Below are positions 1-6,097 of a stretch of 7,751 bases of DNA, one piece after another. Below the pieces are notes generated by a model. It was not told the origin of the DNA. It saw nothing but the letters and a program-made list of their open reading frames with translations, and made no database searches. Source of the stretch: Desulfosarcina sp. (lineage in GTDB: Bacteria > Desulfobacterota > Desulfobacteria > Desulfobacterales > Desulfosarcinaceae); contig JAGTUY010000296.1 in the NCBI GenBank assembly GCA_018224455.1, forward strand, positions 1 to 7,751, given 5' to 3'. Each line of letters opens with the position of its first letter. The first letter of the stretch is position 1. The position numbers and the translations under genes were made by a program.

Positions 1-1
1 A

Positions 2-2050
2 GACGCGGTTGCCGCGGCCGGCGACCTGGGATATCCCGTGGTGCTCAAGGGCCTCGGCGAGGGTCTGCTGCACAAAACCGAAGGCGGCTTGGTTCACCTG
101 AATCTGAACAATGAACCATCCGTGCTATCGGCGGCGGAGCAGATCCTTCGGACTGCCGCCGGGGCGCAGATTCTCGTTCAACCGCAAATTCGTGGGCATC
201 GGGAATTCGTCGCCGGCCTTTTCCGCGACCCCCACTTTGGCCCGGCGATTCTTTTCGGATTGGGCGGCATCCTCACCGAAGCGCTGTCCGACGTCGTCTT
301 TCGGCTGGCGCCGCTTACCCGTCAAGATGCGACGGACATGATCGAATCCATCCGATCCCGGCCGCTGCTGGGGCCCTTTCGTGGCGAAGCGGCGGTGGAC
401 CGTGAACGCCTTGTGGATACGTTGATGGGACTTTCCGCCATCGCTGCCGATTTTCCTGAAATTGCCGAGATCGACATCAATCCGCTGATTGCCGCGGTAA
501 CCGGGGAACTCAAGGCCGTGGACGCCCTGATTACCCTGGCTGAGCCTGATCGAGAGACAACCGATGCCCACCCGGTGCCGCCAACGGCTATCCATTCACT
601 GTTCTACCCCCGTTCGGTGGCATTCATCGGCGCCTCCGCCCAAATGGGCAAGTGGGGGCATATGCTCGTCTGCAATACGATCAGCGGCGGCTACCAGGGG
701 GATGTTTATGCGGTCAATTCAAAAGGCGGCGTCATCGCCGGCAAACCCGCCTATACATCGGTGGCGGACATCCCCGCAGAAATCGACCTGGCGGTGGTAA
801 CCATACCGGCTGCCGGCATCATGGGTCTGATCCCCCAACTGAAAGCCAAGGGGATCAAAAACGTGGTGCTAATCACATCCGGTTTCGGTGAAACCGGCCC
901 TGACGGAAAAGCGCTGGAAAAGCAGTTGGCCCAGGCGGCGCGGGCTGCCGGAATTCTCATCCTCGGTCCCAACACCATGGGCATCTGCAATCCCCATATC
1001 CATTTTTTCTGCACGGGGACGTCGGTCCGTCCGTTGGCCGGTTCCACGACGGTGGTCGCCCAGTCCGGCAACATGGGGACCCAGCTGCTGGCCTTTGCCG
1101 AAGCGCAGGGCATCGGCATCCGGGCCTTTTCCGGCTCCGGCAACGAAGCCATGATCACCATCGAAGACTACATGGAAGGCTTTGAAGTCGACGAACTCAC
1201 CCGGACCGTGATGCTTTATATCGAAAGCGTCAAACAGGGCCGCCGCTTTTTCGAAAGTGCCTGCCGGGTGAGCCAGAAAAAACCGATCGTGCTGCTCAAA
1301 GGCGGCCAGACCCGTGCAGGCAACCGGGCGGCATCCAGTCATACGGGTGCCATGGCGTCCGACACCCGGCTGTTCAACGCAGCGTGTCAACAGGCGGGCA
1401 TTGTCAAGGTGGATCAGCCAATGGAACTGCTGGACCTGTCCGCCGCCTTCTCCTCCCTTCCGCTTCCCCAGGGCAACCGCATCGCCATCATGACCTTGGG
1501 CGGCGGATGGGGCGTGGTCACCGCTGATCTGTGCAATCAGTTCGGACTGGAGGTACCGGATCTATCCACGGAGCTGATAGCCGTCATCGACAAGGTCCTG
1601 CCGCCCTATTGGAGCCGATCAAACCCCATCGATCTGGTGGGAGAAAACGATCCGTCCATCCCCCTGACCGTCATGGAAGCACTGCTTCAATGGGAAGGCT
1701 GCGACGCGGTCATCAACCTGGGTATTTTAGGGCGCCGCATTTTTCTCAGGCGTCTGGCCGATTCGGTGGAATGCGCAGACCCATTATATACACGAGAATT
1801 TCTGGATGACGCCGTGCATGCCTTTTCCGATTTCGAAAACAGCTACATCCAACAGATCGTCCGGTTGATGGAAAAATACGGCAAGCCGGTCTTTGGGGTC
1901 AGCCTGCTCACCGATGAAAAGGATGCCACGGTCTATCGGGTGAAGGGCCATCATCTAAAGGGCGTGTTTTATGAAACACCGGAGCGGGCGGTAAAGGCAG
2001 CGGCCCGCATGGTCGAATACCAGCGGTTTCGTAAACGGCACGCCGGTTAA
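2..2050 (+). CDS. Fused beta-alpha acyl-CoA synthetase, ADP-forming (5'-truncated)
   Basis: This is an NDP-forming acyl-CoA synthetase, which interconverts an acyl-CoA, ADP and Pi with the free acid, CoA and ATP in the cytoplasm. The frame is open to the window edge, so the true start is outside; a GTG at 38 lies inside a conserved ATP-grasp strand and is not a credible start. 682 residues are visible, and family comparison suggests only a few tens are missing. Domain order is ATP-grasp (beta, residues 1 to about 185, with the HKTEGG motif whose His is at 71-73), CoA-binding Rossmann domain (from about 195, RSVAFIGAS), then the two succinyl-CoA-ligase-like domains. The second catalytic His is in SSHTGA (codon 1340-1342). 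Both phospho-relay histidines are present, so it is probably active. The substrate cannot be told; acetate, branched-chain or aryl acids are all possible. Ten bases separate its TAA from the next gene, suggesting an operon. Confidence 0.92.
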   Translation, partial: DAVAAAGDLGYPVVLKGLGEGLLHKTEGGLVHLNLNNEPSVLSAAEQILRTAAGAQILVQPQIRGHREFVAGLFRDPHFGPAILFGLGGILTEALSDVVFRLAPLTRQDATDMIESIRSRPLLGPFRGEAAVDRERLVDTLMGLSAIAADFPEIAEIDINPLIAAVTGELKAVDALITLAEPDRETTDAHPVPPTAIHSLFYPRSVAFIGASAQMGKWGHMLVCNTISGGYQGDVYAVNSKGGVIAGKPAYTSVADIPAEIDLAVVTIPAAGIMGLIPQLKAKGIKNVVLITSGFGETGPDGKALEKQLAQAARAAGILILGPNTMGICNPHIHFFCTGTSVRPLAGSTTVVAQSGNMGTQLLAFAEAQGIGIRAFSGSGNEAMITIEDYMEGFEVDELTRTVMLYIESVKQGRRFFESACRVSQKKPIVLLKGGQTRAGNRAASSHTGAMASDTRLFNAACQQAGIVKVDQPMELLDLSAAFSSLPLPQGNRIAIMTLGGGWGVVTADLCNQFGLEVPDLSTELIAVIDKVLPPYWSRSNPIDLVGENDPSIPLTVMEALLQWEGCDAVINLGILGRRIFLRRLADSVECADPLYTREFLDDAVHAFSDFENSYIQQIVRLMEKYGKPVFGVSLLTDEKDATVYRVKGHHLKGVFYETPERAVKAAARMVEYQRFRKRHAG

Positions 2051-2060
2051 AAGGATACCC

Positions 2061-2495
2061 ATGGATGCACCACTGATGATTGCCGCCGGCGCCAGCTTCA
2101 TTGCCGGCCTGCTGGGATATATCATCGCCAGGCTGTGGATCAAGCCAATCGTTCGCTACAAGGTCACCAAACGCAAACTTGACCATGAACTCACGCGGTA
2201 CCTGGCGCAGATGAATGAATCGACTGGACCTGGCGAACCGGTCGTCCAGAATCGTGATGCGGCGATACTGCGAACGGCCCGGCAGCATGCCGTGGACCTG
2301 ATCTCCTGTTTCGGTGCAGAGATCCCCTATTGGTATCGCCTCTTGCTGGAAAGCCGCAAGGAGTCGCCCACTGAGGCGTCGGGACTGCTCACCAATTTGT
2401 CTAAAATACGCAGTAGGGAACAAATTAAAAACAGAATTGAACGTGCGCGGACCATAATGGGGCTGAAATCAGGAGCAAGGCCCTTTTCCCGTTGA
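2061..2495 (+). CDS. Small membrane-anchored protein, unknown function (possibly frameshifted at its end)
   Basis: I do not recognise this 144-residue protein. The start is ATG 2061 with AAGGAT four bases upstream (2051-2056), ten bases after the preceding stop. Residues about 5-27 form one hydrophobic membrane segment, followed at once by a basic stretch (KPIVRYKVTKRK), which by the positive-inside rule puts the C-terminal part in the cytoplasm. The rest is mainly polar and probably helical (a region rich in Arg, Glu and Leu around 70-135). There is no signal peptidase site and no known catalytic motif. It sits between an acyl-CoA synthetase and an MFS transporter on the same strand and is probably co-transcribed with them. 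The current reading frame ends PFSR-stop at 2493-2495, but the +1 frame continues in coding style to 2583, so the annotated C-terminus may be wrong (see the separate entry). Confidence 0.72.
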   Translation: MDAPLMIAAGASFIAGLLGYIIARLWIKPIVRYKVTKRKLDHELTRYLAQMNESTGPGEPVVQNRDAAILRTARQHAVDLISCFGAEIPYWYRLLLESRKESPTEASGLLTNLSKIRSREQIKNRIERARTIMGLKSGARPFSR

Positions 2496-2583
2496 GATCC
2501 GATGCCACCCCTGCAAACCCCGCTGCACGTTTGACCGGGAGCCCATCGATCTGTTTCTGGCGGCCCGCTTTTCAAAGAATTGA
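2485..2583 (+). other. Possible +1-frame continuation of the preceding small gene, with a Cys motif
   Basis: After the stop at 2493-2495, the +1 frame is open from 2467 to TGA 2581-2583 but contains no ATG, GTG or TTG start. Read from 2485 it gives a tail beginning FPVEIR and carrying Cys codons at 2503, 2512 and 2524 (C-x2-C-x3-C), then an acidic and hydrophobic stretch (FDREPIDLFLAARF). By my count 20 of 28 third codon positions here are G or C, against about half in the other two forward frames. One extra base in the cccttttccc run (2481-2490) would explain the shift. The joined product would end five bases before the MFS ATG, which is normal operon spacing. It could be a real frameshift mutation, programmed slippage, an assembly error or coincidence. 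Confidence 0.4.
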
Positions 2584-2588
2584 ACCCA

Positions 2589-3782
2589 ATGAACCCAACC
2601 AAACTCTTCGTACCTATCGCAGGGGCCACTTTTTTCCGGCTGGTGCTCAATACCGCCAGGCGCTTTGCCTACCCCTTTGCACCGGTGTTGAGCCGCGGAC
2701 TTGGCGTCTCCCTGAGTGCGATCACTTCCCTGATTGCCATCAACCAGGTGACGTCACTGCTGGGCGCGCTTATCGGCCCCCTGTCCGACCGACTGGGTTA
2801 CCGGAAAATGATGATCGCCGGGATGGCGATGCTGGCAACCGGCATGCTGGCCGCAGCCATGTTCCCCTTTTATGCAGTCGTCCTGGTGGCCCTGTTTCTG
2901 GCCGGACTGGGCAAAAGCATATTCGATCCGGCCGTGCAGGCCTGGGTTGGCAGCCGGGTGCCCTTCCGCAGGCGGGCACGGGTGATGGGCATCATGGAGA
3001 CCTCATGGTCTGCCAGTACCCTGATCGGCATTCCGCTGATAGCCATTCTCATGGACAGGTATGGATGGCAATCGCCATTTCTGGTGATGGGCGGGCTGGG
3101 ATGCATCGGTTGCGTCGTCTTGTTTTTTATCATCCCCACCGAGCCTGAACCGGCAAGTCAACAGGTATCACCTTCCGAATACCTCGGCGCCTATTCGCGG
3201 TTGATTGCCAACAAATCCGCATTGGGCGCCCTGGGGTATGTGTTTTTTATCAGTGCGGCCAACGACAATCTATTTGTGGTTTACGGGGCGTGGCTTGAAA
3301 ACAGCTTTGGTCTGGGCATCGTTGCCCTGGGGTTGGGAACCAGCCTCATCGGTGCAGCCGAACTGGTGGGAGAGGGCCTCACCGCAGCGGTTTCCGACCG
3401 CATCGGTTTAAGGCGTGCCCTGGTTGCCGGTTTGATCCTGTCCATCCTGAGCTACTTTGCATTGCCTTTTTTTAACACGTCCCTGACGGCGGCCCTCATC
3501 GGCTTGGCTGTTGTTTTCTTCACTTTCGAATTCACCATGGTCACCAGTATCAGCCTGTGCACCGAGATACTGCCGGGCTTCCGGGCGACAATGATGTCTG
3601 GTTTTTTTGCCACCGCAGGCATCGGGAGAATGCTCGGGGCGCTGACGGGCGGGGCGGTATGGCAGGCCGGCGGCATCCTCGCCACGGGCTGTCTGTCAGG
3701 CGTGCTGACGTTTCTGGGGATGCTGTGCCTGGTGCGCGGGCTCAAGGGGTGGCGCCGGGCCGACGCCCGATCAATGATTTAA
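2589..3782 (+). CDS. Major facilitator superfamily transporter
   Basis: A 397-residue inner-membrane secondary transporter with about 12 hydrophobic segments, the usual length for MFS drug or metabolite permeases. Two copies of MFS motif A mark the loops between segments 2 and 3 (GPLSDRLGYRKMM, about residues 63-75) and between 8 and 9 (VSDRIGLRR, about 268-276). A longer polar central loop (PTEPEPASQQ) separates the two six-helix halves. I chose ATG 2589; an in-frame TTG at 2580 is possible but has AAAGA only one base upstream, whereas that element lies ten bases from the ATG. Neither has a strong ribosome-binding site, which fits translation coupled to the upstream gene. Its last four codons overlap the converging Nudix gene. 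The substrate is not evident. If co-expressed with the acyl-CoA synthetase it might move an organic acid, but that is inference. Confidence 0.9.
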   Translation: MNPTKLFVPIAGATFFRLVLNTARRFAYPFAPVLSRGLGVSLSAITSLIAINQVTSLLGALIGPLSDRLGYRKMMIAGMAMLATGMLAAAMFPFYAVVLVALFLAGLGKSIFDPAVQAWVGSRVPFRRRARVMGIMETSWSASTLIGIPLIAILMDRYGWQSPFLVMGGLGCIGCVVLFFIIPTEPEPASQQVSPSEYLGAYSRLIANKSALGALGYVFFISAANDNLFVVYGAWLENSFGLGIVALGLGTSLIGAAELVGEGLTAAVSDRIGLRRALVAGLILSILSYFALPFFNTSLTAALIGLAVVFFTFEFTMVTSISLCTEILPGFRATMMSGFFATAGIGRMLGALTGGAVWQAGGILATGCLSGVLTFLGMLCLVRGLKGWRRADARSMI

Positions 3783-4310
3783 GCCCGCCCGGCTTGCAGC
3801 CAATTGCAGCCCGACGATCGTTTTGGCGTCCTGAATGTCACCGTCAGCGATCATTTTTATGGCCAGGTGCAGTTCTACCCGATGAACAACAAGCAGTTCG
3901 TCCGGGTCCAGGCTCTGGGCCGCCGGGGTGAGACCGGTGGCCATAAACAGGTGAATGCGTTCGTCCGAGTATGCCGGAAGCGGGGTGATTTCTGCCAGTC
4001 GCTCAAAATGCCGGGCCGCATACCCGGTTTCCTCGATCAATTCGCGCTCGGCGCAGCGGCGTGCGTCTTCACCCGGGTCCAGTGTGCCTGCCGGGATCTC
4101 CCAGATGAAGCCGCCTACCGCATGGCGATACTGTTTGAGGAGTACAACCGAACCGTCTGCCATCATCGGAACAATGGCGGCCGCACCGGGATGCCGGATA
4201 ATTTCCATATCCATGCTGACGCCGTTGGGCAGGGTAATGTTCTCCGCGTAAAAATCGAATACCCTGCCCTTTCTGATCAGCGTGGATTGGTTGCACAGCG
4301 CTTGGTTCAT
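3771..4310 (-). CDS. Nudix hydrolase, ADP-ribose pyrophosphatase type
   Basis: A 179-residue cytoplasmic Nudix hydrolase. The Nudix box is complete at residues 75-97: G75, E81, R89-E90, E93-E94, G96, matching G-x5-E-x7-R-E-U-x-E-E-x-G-U, with the Mg-binding glutamates intact. The segment before it (LLKQYRHAVGGFIWEIPAG) and the proline about 15 residues after the box, in a TPLPAYSDE context, are typical of the ADP-ribose or nucleotide-sugar pyrophosphatase branch. This branch cleaves ADP-ribose to AMP and ribose 5-phosphate. Other NDP-sugars cannot be excluded. The ATG at 4308-4310 overlaps the TPR gene stop as ATGA, with no separate Shine-Dalgarno, so translation is probably coupled. The TGA at 3771-3773 lies inside the 3' end of the converging MFS gene, giving a 12-base tail-to-tail overlap. 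Confidence 0.95.
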   Translation of the reverse strand: MNQALCNQSTLIRKGRVFDFYAENITLPNGVSMDMEIIRHPGAAAIVPMMADGSVVLLKQYRHAVGGFIWEIPAGTLDPGEDARRCAERELIEETGYAARHFERLAEITPLPAYSDERIHLFMATGLTPAAQSLDPDELLVVHRVELHLAIKMIADGDIQDAKTIVGLQLAASRAGLNH

Positions 4311-4909
4311 TTTGAATCGTCGTGGTTTTGTTTGATGTGATCAACCAGTTCCCGCACGGTCTGGCCGCCGGGTGACTTCGCATGGGGGTTGAGGGCCAGC
4401 AGCGATTCCCAGGCCACCAGGGCGTTCTTCTCATCCTTGAGGTCATGAAAAAGGACGATCCCCTTGTTGAATCGAGAAATCTCATGGGTCGGATCGATCG
4501 CCATGGCCCGGTCGAAAGCTTCCACTGCCTTATCCGGGCTGCCGCTCCTACGGAACATCACGCCCAGATCCGTCCAGACATTGGCGTCGTCCGGCGCTAT
4601 GGCCAGCGCCTTTTCATAGGCGTCGATGGCCGGTTCCGGGAGGTTGGCATCAAAGTATTGATGTCCCAGGTCGATCCAGGCCTCGACGTCCTGGGGATTT
4701 TTCTCGGTCCGTGCCCTGAGCGTGTCAATGGCCTGTTGCCGCACGGCGTCCATCTCCGCCGATGGTGCGGATTCATGGGGGTCGGCGATCGTACCGCTTT
4801 TGTAAATACCAAAGGCCACGCCGGCTACAAATCCGACCAGCAGCGACGCCACGACAAGCCAGATGACATTTTCCGATCGGATATAGCCGACGATCTTATT
4901 TCCTGCCAT
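4307..4909 (-). CDS. Membrane-anchored tetratricopeptide-repeat protein
   Basis: A 200-residue protein with a short cytoplasmic N-terminus, one membrane segment at about residues 15-36 and a soluble domain probably in the periplasm. Residues about 73-175 contain three consecutive TPR units; the first two are clear (AWIDLGHQYF..AIDAYEKALAIAPD and VWTDLGVMFR..AVEAFDRAMAIDP) and the third is looser. TPRs bind other proteins, so a scaffold or chaperone role is likely. The layout recalls the NrfG/CcmH-like TPR parts of cytochrome c maturation systems, but no haem-handling gene is nearby, so I do not assign that function. The start is ATG 4907-4909, supported by GAGAGGGG on the minus strand at 4915-4922, five bases upstream. 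It is first in a two-gene unit with the Nudix gene. Confidence 0.9.
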   Translation of the reverse strand: MAGNKIVGYIRSENVIWLVVASLLVGFVAGVAFGIYKSGTIADPHESAPSAEMDAVRQQAIDTLRARTEKNPQDVEAWIDLGHQYFDANLPEPAIDAYEKALAIAPDDANVWTDLGVMFRRSGSPDKAVEAFDRAMAIDPTHEISRFNKGIVLFHDLKDEKNALVAWESLLALNPHAKSPGGQTVRELVDHIKQNHDDSK

Positions 4910-5113
4910 ACCTGCCCCTCTCGATTCCGAACCTGCGGATCAAATGTGTGGGTTGATTTTATTCTCACTGCCGATGTCGCATGCCGCCTGCAGCGTGTCC
5001 GCCGCAGTCATTGCTGATGCACCGCAAATTAATAAGCACGATATCGTGTATCCGCACCGGTTTTTTTGTGTGGAATCTGAGCGGTTTAAATGCGTCGCAT
5101 CATCAATGGAAAG
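4910..5113. other. Intergenic region between gpgS and the TPR gene
   Basis: This 204-base gap is the largest non-coding stretch in the window. It should hold the 3' end of the gpgS transcript and any promoter of the TPR-Nudix pair, both on the minus strand. I see the TPR ribosome-binding site (4915-4922) and a 12-bp palindrome (5037-5048). I see no strong hairpin followed by a T run in the gpgS direction. Minus-strand AT-rich stretches near 4955-4965 and 5025-5036 could supply a -10 element, but no -35 element at proper spacing stands out. Read-through from gpgS into the TPR gene is therefore not excluded. Confidence 0.6.
5037..5048. repeat. 12-bp perfect palindrome
   Basis: The sequence CACGATATCGTG is a perfect inverted repeat about 130 bases upstream of the TPR start, in the only sizeable intergenic gap. 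It could be a dimeric regulator site. A palindrome of this length is also expected about once or twice by chance in a window of this size, so the call rests mainly on its intergenic position. Confidence 0.25.
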
Positions 5114-6097
5114 CTATCTTGATGTTCGGTTTGCGGATTTTTCCAGGTATTCAGGGATTTGCGACATAGGCGGCCGCTCGAACTGCACGAGCGCATGCAT
5201 TTGCGGCTGAAGCTTATCCCGGATCAGACGGTACTGGATCATTTCATCGAAGATTTCCTGTTTGATGTCCACCCGGCCCAACGTCTGGACACGGTTTAGA
5301 AAGGTTTTAATGATTACGAAGGCCATTCGCCCCAGCGCCTTTGTATCCTGGTTCTTGTGCACCCGACGATCAAGATCGACCTGGGCCATCACATCCATAC
5401 CCCATTTTTGATAGATGTCGATCAGCATGCCGGTTTCCACCCCATAGCCGATGTGAAAGGGAATGTTTTCAAAAATATCGCGATATCCCGCGTACTCACC
5501 GGATAGCGGCTGCACAAACTGGGTCAGGTCGGGCATGAACAGTGAAAAAAGCGGTCGTGTCACCAGTTCCGTGACGCGGCCACCACCGGTGGGATGCAAC
5601 TTATTATCACCGGTCGCAATGGGTCGGTCGTAAAAGGCCTTGGAAAACCGAATGCGATCGGACAGCAGCAAGGGCCCCAGCAGCCCGTAGGCAAACCGAT
5701 GGTGGATGTTTTTAATGTCGGCATCGATATAGATGACGATGTCTCCCCGGGTCACATAAAGCGCCTTCCACAGGTTTTCTCCTTTTCCCTTGTATTTCTC
5801 CAGATGCGGCAGGATGTCATCGGCCTTGTGAACCGCTACATCGTAGGATCGCGCGATGTGGCGGGTCTTGTCCGTCGATCCGGAATCGATGACCACGATC
5901 TCATCCAAAAGCGGGTAGCGCGTCATCAGTTCCGATTTCATGATGATGATCTCCTTGGCGATGGTCTTTTCCTCGTTCAGCGTGGGAAGGCATAGCGAGA
6001 TGGACATATGCTTGTCCTGTTTGGCGTAGACCAGGCGATCAAGGTCCTTAAATTCGGAATGGTGAAAGGTATTCGATTCGATCCACTTCTTATTCAT
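5114..6097 (-). CDS. gpgS: Glucosyl-3-phosphoglycerate synthase (GT81 family)
   Basis: A retaining GT-A glucosyltransferase that joins glucose from a nucleotide donor to 3-phosphoglycerate, giving glucosyl-3-phosphoglycerate, the precursor of glucosylglycerate. Numbering from GTG 6100: the GT-A start SLCLPTLNEE (35-44) and VIDSGSTD (70-77), the loop GKGENLW (105-111), the metal-binding D-A-D (126-128), GGGRVTELV (172-180), PLSGEY (198-203), GYGVE (218-222) and RVHKN (246-250). These match, block by block, what I recall of mycobacterial GpgS, including the His that binds the metal with the DxD. Length (327 residues from ATG) is normal for the family. The start is ATG 6097, with GGGG six bases upstream; GTG 6100 would leave only three. 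It overlaps the M20-like gene by eight bases. Donor preference, UDP- or GDP-glucose, cannot be read here. A mannosyl or other acceptor variant is less likely. Confidence 0.9.
   Translation of the reverse strand: MNKKWIESNTFHHSEFKDLDRLVYAKQDKHMSISLCLPTLNEEKTIAKEIIIMKSELMTRYPLLDEIVVIDSGSTDKTRHIARSYDVAVHKADDILPHLEKYKGKGENLWKALYVTRGDIVIYIDADIKNIHHRFAYGLLGPLLLSDRIRFSKAFYDRPIATGDNKLHPTGGGRVTELVTRPLFSLFMPDLTQFVQPLSGEYAGYRDIFENIPFHIGYGVETGMLIDIYQKWGMDVMAQVDLDRRVHKNQDTKALGRMAFVIIKTFLNRVQTLGRVDIKQEIFDEMIQYRLIRDKLQPQMHALVQFERPPMSQIPEYLEKSANRTSR

Noticed and set aside
125..595. Minus-strand 156-residue frame
   Set aside because: It is antisense to the ATP-grasp domain of the acyl-CoA synthetase and has no recognisable motif.
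2531..2559. Possible promoter before the MFS gene (TTGACC with a 17-base spacer)
   Set aside because: The matching -10 position reads TTTCTG, which shares only two bases with the consensus.
2492..3148. Plus-strand 218-residue frame overlapping the start of the MFS gene
   Set aside because: The composition is Arg/Pro/Gly-rich as expected of an off-frame reading; the MFS frame has clear membrane segments and motif A.
3794..3811. Tandem 8-base repeat TTGCAGCC
   Set aside because: It is explained by coding of similar residues at the Nudix C-terminus and has only two copies.
3804..4340. Plus-strand 178-residue frame
   Set aside because: It is the full antisense shadow of the Nudix gene, whose motif is unmistakable.
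4382..5017. Plus-strand 211-residue frame
   Set aside because: It is mostly antisense to the TPR gene and shows no domain; the TPR frame explains the region.
5101..5124. Inverted repeat CATCAA/TTGATG across the gpgS stop as a terminator
   Set aside because: The stem is six base pairs with a 12-base loop and no following T run, too weak for an intrinsic terminator.
4944..5210. Plus-strand 88-residue frame, Cys-rich, with a hydrophobic start
   Set aside because: Its second part is antisense to the 3' end of gpgS, it has no clear ribosome-binding site, and it resembles no family I know.
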